Position numbers and translations under genes: made by a program
In this document: piece by piece, positions 7,704 through 17,276 of the stretch
Numbering within the stretch: position 1 is the stretch's first letter
How the letters are laid out: every line of letters starts with the position of its first letter
Notes under the pieces: model-generated
Databases searched by the model: none
What the model saw: only the letters and a program-made list of their open reading frames with translations
Told to the model about the DNA's origin: nothing
NCBI GenBank assembly: GCA_003168355.1
Contig: PMSQ01000091.1
Coordinates: 11,536 to 63,141, forward strand
Source of the DNA: Acidobacteriaceae bacterium
Lineage (GTDB): Bacteria > Acidobacteriota > Terriglobia > Terriglobales > Acidobacteriaceae
Length of the DNA stretch: 51,606 nt
Direction: 5' to 3'

Positions 7704-7973
7704 TCACTTCTTCTTGCCATCTTCGGCGACGTACACGATCTCGTGCTTAAAAATGAACAGATTGGGCGCGCCTTCACGCGTCAGGCGAATCATGTGCTTG
7801 TCGTAGTATTCAATCCATCCGCTCACCGTCTGGCCATCCATCAGCTTCACGCTGACCTGCTTCTGCTTCTCGCCCAGGGTCTTGAGAAAACTGGCTTCTT
7901 CGAAAGTCTCTTCAGGAGGGGGGGTCCGCCCGCGCTTGGCGGCATTGGCGTTTCCCTGCGGACGGAACGGCAT
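7704..7973 (-). CDS. Hfq-like Sm-fold RNA-binding protein
   Basis: The last 60 residues read as a single Sm domain: FLKTLGEKQKQVSVKLMDG (Sm1, with the strand-turn DG) through IEYYDKHMIRL, then NLFIFKHEIVYV, corresponding to the Sm2 'xYKHAIS' region of Hfq. A disordered basic N-terminus (PFRPQGNANAAKRGRTPPP) precedes it. Hfq rings bind U-rich and A-rich RNA and pair small RNAs with mRNAs; acidobacterial relatives keep this fold with a divergent N-terminus. The ATG at 7971-7973 gives 89 residues; an in-frame TTG at 8042 would add 23 residues of unconvincing sequence. A Lys-rich end (DGKKK) may be flexible. Confidence 0.78.
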   Translation of the reverse strand: MPFRPQGNANAAKRGRTPPPEETFEEASFLKTLGEKQKQVSVKLMDGQTVSGWIEYYDKHMIRLTREGAPNLFIFKHEIVYVAEDGKKK

Positions 7974-8105
7974 GTTGGCATTGTACACAAAGCGCTGGGT
8001 CCAGGGTCGCGACTGCGTGCCCAGCCAATCAAAGAAGCGCAAGGACGCGTTCCTGGAGCTACAATGTGCGGAAGAATTGTTTCCTTTCAGGTGAGGGGGT
8101 CTACC

Positions 8106-8429
8106 GTGAAGCTTCTTGCTTGCGCTTTCTTTTTCCTAGTTGCGGCATCTCCAGTCTTGGCGCAGACCGATCCTAGAGTCCCCGGAGTTCGACAGGGCGA
8201 ACAGGCTCAGGCTCAGGTGGAAAAGGACATTCCCCCTCCGGTCCAACCTCGCCCTCAACTTGACCTGGCCAAGCTACGCCGGGATGCTGATGAACTGGCG
8301 AGGATCGCCCAAACCATACCTGTCGATGTCTCGAGCATTCAGCAGGGCCTGCTTCCAAAAGACATGATCGACAAGCTTAAGCAGATCGAAAAACTCTCAA
8401 AGGATCTGCGAAGCCGGATCAACCGATAA
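8106..8429 (+). CDS. Small secreted protein of unknown function (107 aa)
   Basis: Translation from the GTG at 8106 gives 107 residues: a clean signal peptide (MKLLACAFFFLVAASPVLAQ), a Pro/Gln-rich spacer, then a helical, coiled-coil-like segment (LDLAKLRRDADELARIAQT and KLKQIEKLSKDLRSRIN). A TGAGGGGG ribosome site lies 6-12 bases before the GTG, and a TACAAT hexamer at 8060-8065 could be its -10 box. The longer frame to 7743 lacks such support and overlaps the Hfq-like gene antisense. The export prediction is firm; the function is not known. It is divergent from the Hfq-like gene and convergent with the TonB-dependent receptor gene. Confidence 0.75.
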   Translation: MKLLACAFFFLVAASPVLAQTDPRVPGVRQGEQAQAQVEKDIPPPVQPRPQLDLAKLRRDADELARIAQTIPVDVSSIQQGLLPKDMIDKLKQIEKLSKDLRSRINR

Positions 8430-8489
8430 TTCTGGCGGGCTTGCGGATAACAATCTTTGACCGAACTCGAACAAATCCAACCGTAAGAC

Positions 8490-8523
8490 AAAAAAAACAC
8501 CAGCCCTTAGCGGCTGGTGTTTT
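8490..8523 (-). terminator. Rho-independent terminator of the TonB-dependent receptor gene
   Basis: A 9-bp stem (ACACCAGCC / GGCTGGTGT at 8498-8520) with a 5-base loop is followed on the minus strand by eight T residues, a textbook terminator 26 bases past the receptor stop codon. On the plus strand the stem is followed by TTTT, so it may serve the small secreted gene at 8106-8429 as well. Confidence 0.88.
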
Positions 8524-8545
8524 ACCTGTTCCCGATTCAGTGCGC

Positions 8546-11500
8546 CTAGAAGATGATCTTCAGGCTGAACTCGGTTTCACGTGGCGAACCCAGCGTGTAC
8601 ACGCCGGTGCCGACGCCGACCCGGTTTACGAGTTGCCCGCCGTAGTTGGTGCCGTTGATGCTGCCGGTGGAACCGGTCAGCAGTCCGGACATCATGCTCG
8701 TCGGAAGGTCGAAATTGGCGAAGTTCGGAAGGTTGTAGAAGCCTATCCCCGGTTTGATGGTCACACGCTCCCGGAAAGTATGGGTCCAGGCAATGGTTGC
8801 GTCGAAGGCCTTCAGCCAGGGGTAGTTGACCTGGTCGGAAGGCGCCAAGGCCAATGGGACACCACCGCTATACGTGCCACCCAATGCGGCTAGGTCGGCC
8901 TGCGACATCAGGGCGTTCTGAATCAGCACGTTGCCCGCAGGCGTTGGAGTTCCAGCAGCGACTTGAGCGTTGTAGTTGGAGATGGACCCGTTGATATTGC
9001 TGGCGTTGATACCGCGATCAAAGCTGCCGACCTTGGTTCCCGGAAGGGGATCCTGCGTGACGCCGCTACCGGTGAAGTCGGTGCGGAAGATTTCTCCCGC
9101 TCCGAGGCCCGTATTCGGCACTGTAGCTGTGATTGAGAGTGGGCTATAGAAGTGAGACATCACGCCAACCTGGAAGCCGCCATGCAAATCTACGAAACCA
9201 CCAAAAGATAGCTGGTGGGTGCGGTCCAGCGTGGAAGGTCCGAAATAGCGATTCACGTTGGCGTTGTCCAGAGCCGGAACGATGAAGTCCTGATCAGCGG
9301 CCGCCGCCGTCACCACGGCACCAGGACCTACGCCCCCGCCGGAATTATCGAAGTTGGATAAGGCATAGGAGACTTGGAAGTTCAAGTCTTTGGCGCCGCG
9401 GAATGGACCCTTTACATTCTCGACCCACTTCATCTGCAGGCCGTTGTAAACCGAGCGACCGACCGGTGAAAGGAAAGTGAGCGGCGGCGCGCTCGAGTTG
9501 ATGCCACCAAAAGCACACGGGTGACCAACTGCGAAAAGGCAACTGTTCCCGCCCATGTCGGCGGAAGATCCCAAGCCAAACCCGGCATAGTCGCCCATAT
9601 TGGCGGCTCGGGGCACGTAAGTCCCAGCATCGGTGGTTCCGTTTGCAGGATCGGTTACACAAGGAGTTGAGTAAGTGCCACTAACACCATTGGTCGCTCC
9701 GTTACCGCAGTTAGCGATAACCGTAGCGATCGCGGCGTTGGCGCCGGCAACGTTGAAATAACGCGTGTCGCCGGCGTGATTCTGATCCACTCCCAGCAGG
9801 AAGTGGGTCTGGACGTTGCGGATGAAGTCCACGCTCAAAACCATGCCAGGACGAAGCTCGCGCTGGATGCCAATGTTCATCACCACCGAACGCGGCGACT
9901 TGTAGTCGGGGTTGAACATGTTGGTGCCTGGCGCGAAGAAGCAGTTGGTACCGCCAGTACAATCAGTGAGGTACTGTCCCGCATAGCTAGGATTGGGCTC
10001 CGACACGTTCAGGGGCGAAGCCGCCTGATATTGCTGTTGAAGAGCGATGACCGCTGGCACAGCGTTCCCAATTAACGGGAACCCCGCCGAAGTACCGCAA
10101 ACCGCCGCACTCGGCGTGATGGGACCGGTCGAGGTTTGCAGGGTTGAAGGTGATCCCGCGGCAGCACATGGTGAGGGGAACTGCGCGAAGGCCCCTGTAG
10201 CCTCTCGGAATGGACCGTCAAAGAGCACGTTGTTCCAGATGGCGTTCTCCCAGAACAAGCCGATTCCACCGCGGATTGCGGTCTTGCCGTTTTTCATTGG
10301 ATCCCAGGCAAAACCCAGGTCCGGGCCAAAGTTCTTATTGGGCTGGTTCACTGGGTCGCCCAAGCCCGGAATTAGAGCACTGAGTCCAGAAATCGCGGGG
10401 TATTGGCTGTCCGTGCGGCCTGTGTCGCGCTCGTAGCGCAATCCGTAAGTTAAGGTGAAGTTCGACTTGATCTTCCAGGAATCGCCCAGATAGAACAACA
10501 CTCGGTTGTCAGGCCCCAAGCCGCCGGCAGGGAACCCAAGTGCAGCCTTAGAGGTGGAGAATCCCAGACCATTGCCCAAGGTATAGCCGCCGTCCGCTGG
10601 GTAGTTCAACGGATTAGCCGAACCGCCAGGGAACGGCCCGGTCGCAGCCGCTGTGATGTCTGCAGTGGTGACCTGGGAAATGACCTGGGGTCCATTCCTG
10701 AAGAATGAGGCAAAGCCGCCGCCTTGAAGATGATTAAACGTGGCTCCATAGCGAATGATGTGCGAGCCTAACACCCGGCTGCCATCGTACTTGAACTCGT
10801 GATCGCTTTGCGGAGTGCTCTGCGGGGCCAATAGATTCGGTCCGGCGACCAAGCCGGTGGCTCCCATGAAAATTTCCGCGCCCAGATCGTCGAAGGGCAA
10901 CGCGGCGTCACCCGTGGTTGCATCCACAATCTGGTTCTGGAACTTCAGAAACGAGAAGCGGATGGAATGGGTGAAGGGCCCAGTATTGAAATCTACTCCA
11001 ACTACATCGTTGCGGGTGATGTCTTTGTTGTCATAAACCGAATAGCCGAACCCGAAGGTAGCACCCAGCAAATTCTTGAAATAAGAGAAGCGGTAAAACA
11101 GACGCGCGCTCTTGGTCAGCTGGTAGTCCAAACGGCCGAGCAGATTATCCTCGCGGAAAGGATCGCTGAAATTTCCAGAGTAGGCCTCGAATGGAGCGGA
11201 GATAGGCACCGACGCTTGCGTATTCTGCGTGGTCCGCTCACCGTCAAGGAAGAAGAACGCCTTGTTCTTGATGATCGGTCCGCCTAAATCGCCACCGTAC
11301 TGGCTACGCTGGGAGTACGGATTGGTACCTCCCGGCAGGTCGGCTGCCCCGACGCGATAGTCGCGAAATTGCCCGAAAGCTTCGCCGTGGACCCCATTGG
11401 TTCCAGACTTGGTGGTCACGTTCACAGAACCGGAAGAGGTCAGCTCGGTCGACATATCCAAACTCGCCTGACCGATCTGGAATTCCTGAATGCCACTGGC

Positions 11501-12166
11501 TGGAATGTCAGTCGTGGTCGTGCCCACGGTTTCATCCGAGACGTCCACTCCGTCAACTTCAATGCGGGCAGTCCGGCCGTAACGACCGCCGAACGAGATT
11601 GAAGAATAACCAGCCTTCGTAGGATCGAAATTTTGACCATCCTGAATTTGCACGCCAGGTTCGAGCTGCGCCAGATCCAGGAAGTTACGCCCGTTCACAG
11701 GCAAGTTCTCGATCTGACTGGCCGTCAAAACTCCCTGCACGGTTGCCTGCTCGGTGTTGACCTGAACCTCACTCCCTTGTACTTCAACCACAGTGCTCTC
11801 CTGGCCAATTTCCAGCTTCATGCTTCCGTTGGCCGCGTTGTCCACTTTGACATCTATGGACAACTGGGACGTCTTGAAGCCTTTGGCCTCGATGCGCAAC
11901 GAATAGACACCCGGGATCAGTGCTCCGAGGGAATACGATCCCGTCCCGTTCGTGATCGCGTGGAGCGTCTGCCCCGTGGGGCCCGTGACTGTGACTTTGG
12001 CGTTTGGCAAAACCGCGCCGGTTGAATCCGTCACGTTGCCGACGATGCTACCCGTCGAAATCGAGGTCTGGGCGAATGCCACAGACGACAAAAGCAATGC
12101 ACACAGGGTAATCAATGCCAGCAGCATAAATCGTGCGCCGGGGCGGGAGGAGTTGAGGTTCAACAT
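8546..12166 (-). CDS. TonB-dependent receptor, Oar-like, with carboxypeptidase regulatory-like domain
   Basis: The 1206-residue outer-membrane protein has a signal peptide (LLALITLCALLLSSVAFAQ) and a carboxypeptidase-regulatory-like beta-sandwich (GSIVGNVTDSTGAVLPNAKV to GVYSLRIEAKGF). A plug domain (ASQIENLPVNGRNFLDLAQLEPGVQ) and a long beta-barrel ending in EFSLKIIF, with a terminal aromatic residue typical of barrels, follow. Such Oar-like receptors abound in acidobacteria and are thought to import large or polymeric substrates; no substrate is indicated here. The ATG at 12164-12166 is chosen because GGAAGG lies just upstream; a GTG at 12211 would add 15 residues. A strong terminator follows. 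No TonB, SusD-like or degradative genes adjoin. Confidence 0.9.
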   Translation of the reverse strand: MLNLNSSRPGARFMLLALITLCALLLSSVAFAQTSISTGSIVGNVTDSTGAVLPNAKVTVTGPTGQTLHAITNGTGSYSLGALIPGVYSLRIEAKGFKTSQLSIDVKVDNAANGSMKLEIGQESTVVEVQGSEVQVNTEQATVQGVLTASQIENLPVNGRNFLDLAQLEPGVQIQDGQNFDPTKAGYSSISFGGRYGRTARIEVDGVDVSDETVGTTTTDIPASGIQEFQIGQASLDMSTELTSSGSVNVTTKSGTNGVHGEAFGQFRDYRVGAADLPGGTNPYSQRSQYGGDLGGPIIKNKAFFFLDGERTTQNTQASVPISAPFEAYSGNFSDPFREDNLLGRLDYQLTKSARLFYRFSYFKNLLGATFGFGYSVYDNKDITRNDVVGVDFNTGPFTHSIRFSFLKFQNQIVDATTGDAALPFDDLGAEIFMGATGLVAGPNLLAPQSTPQSDHEFKYDGSRVLGSHIIRYGATFNHLQGGGFASFFRNGPQVISQVTTADITAAATGPFPGGSANPLNYPADGGYTLGNGLGFSTSKAALGFPAGGLGPDNRVLFYLGDSWKIKSNFTLTYGLRYERDTGRTDSQYPAISGLSALIPGLGDPVNQPNKNFGPDLGFAWDPMKNGKTAIRGGIGLFWENAIWNNVLFDGPFREATGAFAQFPSPCAAAGSPSTLQTSTGPITPSAAVCGTSAGFPLIGNAVPAVIALQQQYQAASPLNVSEPNPSYAGQYLTDCTGGTNCFFAPGTNMFNPDYKSPRSVVMNIGIQRELRPGMVLSVDFIRNVQTHFLLGVDQNHAGDTRYFNVAGANAAIATVIANCGNGATNGVSGTYSTPCVTDPANGTTDAGTYVPRAANMGDYAGFGLGSSADMGGNSCLFAVGHPCAFGGINSSAPPLTFLSPVGRSVYNGLQMKWVENVKGPFRGAKDLNFQVSYALSNFDNSGGGVGPGAVVTAAAADQDFIVPALDNANVNRYFGPSTLDRTHQLSFGGFVDLHGGFQVGVMSHFYSPLSITATVPNTGLGAGEIFRTDFTGSGVTQDPLPGTKVGSFDRGINASNINGSISNYNAQVAAGTPTPAGNVLIQNALMSQADLAALGGTYSGGVPLALAPSDQVNYPWLKAFDATIAWTHTFRERVTIKPGIGFYNLPNFANFDLPTSMMSGLLTGSTGSINGTNYGGQLVNRVGVGTGVYTLGSPRETEFSLKIIF

Positions 12167-12612
12167 CGTAAACCTTCCTTTCGGAAATGTTCTCATCAGA
12201 ATTTTTCTCACCCTATAAGTCGTCCAGAATCTCGTCTTTCAAAATTTTTGCAGGATCCCAAGTAGAGGCAAGTCGGAGCCATTGGCGGGAGGAAAACCTG
12301 GAAACCACCCCCGCATATCCACAGCCAGCAAAACCGCTCTAGCTTGCTTTCTTGAGCAGAATGAAACTGAAGTTCCTCCCTTAACAAAGCAATTTGTCAG
12401 CCAGCCGTTCGCCGATTTTGGATTATCTGGCATCGATATACCTATCAATAACTTACGCGGAGTGTTTTGTGGGCAAATAGCTAAAGACCACGAGCTCAAG
12501 TATCTCCAAACATCCAGAAAACCATATTTCCACTCCCGGAAACGAAAATGTCTTGGTGTTCGCCAGCTTAGTTGACAACCATCGTCAGCCCCTGTTTTTG
12601 TTGTGGTGCGGC
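12167..12612. other. Gene-free region upstream of the TonB-dependent receptor
   Basis: About 446 bases, relatively AT-rich between roughly 12350 and 12580, separate the receptor start from the 3' end of the VWFA gene; both are on the minus strand. It must hold the receptor promoter and leader. No convincing ORF, repeat or RNA family is recognised; the open frames crossing it lack ribosome sites. Confidence 0.6.
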
Positions 12613-13551
12613 TCAGAAATCCGACTTTGTTGTGTAGTAGCCCACGCGGTGGCGCACGTGGTAACCGGGGGAATCCGGTGGCCCCGAAACGCTGACTTGA
12701 ATCCGGCGGAATTGTGAGTTCGACAAACGTTGTGAGGGATAGTAAGCCAGCAGGTACTGCGTACGCAGTTCGTCGCCGATCTGGCGGAAGGCATCGTCGA
12801 GCTGCGACATGGAAGTCGCATAGTAGTACTTGCCTCCGGTGTCTTCCGAGAGCTGGATCAGGGCATGCTCGCCGCCGGTTTCGCGTCCGGCGCTGTTCTC
12901 AATGGGCACCACGATGATGCTGTAGACCAGAGCTTCGGCCTCTTCGGCGGCGCGCGCCGCCCCTTTGTAGTCAACTCTGCTGATGGTGTCTCCGCCATCG
13001 GTGATCAGCACCATCACTTTCCGTCCCTGGCGGCGGTCGAGCGAACGCGAGGCCAGATACACGGCGTCGAACAGCGCTGTGGCCGCGCCCAGGCGGATGT
13101 GGTCGATGCCCTCGTCGATGCGCTTGAGGTCGGGCGTGTAAGAAGTGGTCTGCAGCACGGATTCACTGAAGCTAAACACGGACAACGCATCCACCGGCCG
13201 CAGGATGGCATGGGCAAAGCGTTTGGCGGAGGCCTGCTCCAGCGGCAGGTCGTGACGCGTGCTCAGACTCGTGTCGATCGCGAGCGCGATCGAAAGCGGC
13301 GCCGCGGATTCTTTATCGAACACCGAGATGGTCTGGTCCCGGCCATCCTCCTGCACAGTAAAGTTCTCTTTCTTGAGCCCGGCGACGGGGCCTCCATGAG
13401 CATCCGTCACGGTCACGTAGACATTGACCAGTTTCACGTCCACCTTGAGCGTGGGCGGCGATGCGGGCGGTGGTTGGGTTTGGGCTGGGGGCCTCTGCGC
13501 GTACGCAGCACAGGCCAGCAGTAGCAGAATCGCAGTAGCGGATTTTCTCAT
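12613..13551 (-). CDS. VWFA-related acidobacterial domain protein
   Basis: The 312-residue protein has a signal peptide (ATAILLLLACAAYA) and a Pro/Gln-rich linker. A strand-rich segment typical of this acidobacterial family follows (VDVKLVNVYVTVTDAHG, GLKKENFTVQEDG). Then comes a von Willebrand A fold with an intact MIDAS: DTSLST, the Thr of GAATALFDAVY and TDGGD. It ends in RVGYYTTKSDF, the usual C-terminal motif of the family. It is probably periplasmic or secreted and binds Mg2+ and protein partners; the biological role is unknown. A second, diverged member occurs at 23180-24262. ATG at 13549-13551 with only weak ribosome site. Confidence 0.9.
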   Translation of the reverse strand: MRKSATAILLLLACAAYAQRPPAQTQPPPASPPTLKVDVKLVNVYVTVTDAHGGPVAGLKKENFTVQEDGRDQTISVFDKESAAPLSIALAIDTSLSTRHDLPLEQASAKRFAHAILRPVDALSVFSFSESVLQTTSYTPDLKRIDEGIDHIRLGAATALFDAVYLASRSLDRRQGRKVMVLITDGGDTISRVDYKGAARAAEEAEALVYSIIVVPIENSAGRETGGEHALIQLSEDTGGKYYYATSMSQLDDAFRQIGDELRTQYLLAYYPSQRLSNSQFRRIQVSVSGPPDSPGYHVRHRVGYYTTKSDF

Positions 13552-13671
13552 TCGGTGAACGAAGTATACCTTCGCAAGTTATCTCGCGTGGGGACGGGCG
13601 ACCTGCGTGCCTGCCCGGAGCGAAACCCAACGGTCCAGCCGGAGCAAGGCGCTTTGGCATGCTCAGCCCGG

Positions 13672-14466
13672 TCACTTAGATGCGGGTTCCGTTCCGGGGC
13701 TGCCCAGGGTGCGGCGAATTTCCTCGGGAAACGGCTCGCCGTCGGCCCACACCGCTCCATCCTCAAAATATTCTTTCTTCCAGATCGGAACAGTGCGCTT
13801 GAGCGTATCAATCAGCCAGCGGCTGGCCTCGAAAGCGGCGGCGCGGTGGGCTGAGGCGACCACGATCAACACGCTGGTTTCACCAATCTCCAGCCGCCCC
13901 AGCCGGTGAACCAGCGCAATGTCGCGCACCTGGAACTGTTTCAGCGCCTGCTGCGCGAGCCCTTCCATCTGCTGCAGCGCCATCTCCTCGTAGGCCTCAT
14001 AGTCGAGATAGAGTGTCTTGCGGCCGCGCGTCTGATTGCGCACCACGCCCTCGAACACCACTGCGGCGCCGTCCTCACCGCGCTTGACGCGATTAAGCAC
14101 ATCCTTCGTTTCAATAGCATCGCGAACAACCGATGCGTAGCGCCGGCGTCCCGCCGGCGGGGAGTCTGCCTTGGGCGAAGCCGAAGGGGAGGGCGTCCCG
14201 CCCTCCGACCCGCCACTCACCGGCGGCAGCAACGCCACCTCGTCATCGGACTTCAGCTTGGCCTCGGCTCCCGCATAGTGCTGATTCACCGCAACCGCCA
14301 GTGCAGCCAGCGATTCTTTCAGCCGCGGCGCCTGTGCCGCATAATGCTCCAGCACATCACGCACCAGCGCACCGTCAGGCAGTTCGATCCACTCGCTCGT
14401 TTTCCCCGCGAGATCTTTCAACACACCGAAAAAAAGAACGCGCACTCGCATGGGCACAGCCGCCAT
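13672..14466 (-). CDS. Molybdopterin synthase, MoaD-MoaE fusion
   Basis: The 264-residue chain contains MoaD (residues about 6-86, MRVRVLFFGVLKDLAG to LLPPVSGG) and MoaE (about 113-264, with VFEGVVRNQTRG, AHRAAAFEASRWLID and TVPIWKKEYFEDG, including the catalytic Lys region). Together they convert cyclic pyranopterin monophosphate to molybdopterin. The MoaD Gly-Gly (85-86), which must be a free C-terminus to be adenylated and thiolated, is internal here and followed by Ser87. Cleavage after GG, as known for mycobacterial MoaX, is therefore expected. The 26-residue linker (87-112) is encoded by a repeat shared with the glyQ-glyS spacer. A start at Met6 (14451) is also possible. No other moa genes are in the window. 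Confidence 0.92.
   Translation of the reverse strand: MAAVPMRVRVLFFGVLKDLAGKTSEWIELPDGALVRDVLEHYAAQAPRLKESLAALAVAVNQHYAGAEAKLKSDDEVALLPPVSGGSEGGTPSPSASPKADSPPAGRRRYASVVRDAIETKDVLNRVKRGEDGAAVVFEGVVRNQTRGRKTLYLDYEAYEEMALQQMEGLAQQALKQFQVRDIALVHRLGRLEIGETSVLIVVASAHRAAAFEASRWLIDTLKRTVPIWKKEYFEDGAVWADGEPFPEEIRRTLGSPGTEPASK
14136..14205. repeat. Copy of the glyQ-glyS repeat inside the MoaD-MoaE linker
   Basis: Bases 14136-14150 are identical to 330-344 (15 bases), and 14189-14205 are identical to the palindromic module at 359-375 (17 bases). The two blocks are farther apart here (38 versus 14 bases between them). The element lies in frame in the gene and encodes the Ser/Pro/Gly/Arg-rich linker between the MoaD and MoaE domains. 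Confidence 0.78.
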
Positions 14467-14538
14467 CAGCCATGCCAGTTTAGCGCGAGTGCGTCAATCC
14501 CGGGAGACGAGCGAGTTGGAACAATCAGAGCCGATCCC

Positions 14539-14570
14539 AAAAAAATTGCCAGCCCTTTAAGGACTGGCAA
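14539..14570 (-). terminator. Rho-independent terminator of lon
   Basis: TTGCCAGTCC and GGGCTGGCAA form a stem of about 10 bp (one non-canonical position) around TTAAA, followed on the minus strand by seven T residues. It is 30 bases beyond the lon stop codon and separates lon from the MoaD-MoaE gene downstream. Confidence 0.9.
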
Positions 14571-14600
14571 CTGGATACCGGCAACTGGCAACTGCTTTTC

Positions 14601-17042
<2,442 letters not shown>

Positions 17043-17050
17043 TGGCTCTC

Positions 17051-17071
17051 CTTGAGTGTAACTCACTCAAG
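17051..17071 (-). promoter_or_regulatory. HAIR operator (HspR-type) in the lon leader
   Basis: CTTGAGT (17051-17057), a 7-base spacer and ACTCAAG (17065-17071) match exactly the HAIR consensus CTTGAGT-N7-ACTCAAG recognised by HspR, a MerR-family heat-shock repressor. On the minus strand its downstream edge overlaps the AAGGAG ribosome site of lon, ending 8 bases before the ATG. In actinomycetes lon is a known HspR target, so the context fits. No hspR gene is in the window. Confidence 0.85.
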
Positions 17072-17276
17072 CTTAGATGACAGTCTCCCGGAAAGGTTTC
17101 AGGCTTCCGGTAGTTGCGGTAAAGCTGGATTCTATTCCTGTGGCGAGCCGTTGGCACGGTATCAAAGGTGCAACGGCTAACGCGGAGGTAGTCAAATCCC
17201 ACTTCCGGAAAAAGGTAGCTTTGGCAACCAGCGTTTTTCGATCGGAATAAATGGGCAACAGATTTGCCCGATCCCT

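Noticed and set aside
12239..12575. Open frames upstream of the TonB-dependent receptor
   Set aside because: They lack ribosome sites, signal peptides or recognisable motifs; the region is best taken as leader and promoter.
17043..17066. A GTG start for lon at 17066
   Set aside because: It lies inside the HAIR operator, whereas the ATG at 17042 has AAGGAGA upstream and fits the family.
17051..17071. The lon palindrome as a CIRCE (HrcA) site
   Set aside because: CIRCE is TTAGCACTC-N9-GAGTGCTAA; the arms and the 7-base spacer here match HAIR instead.
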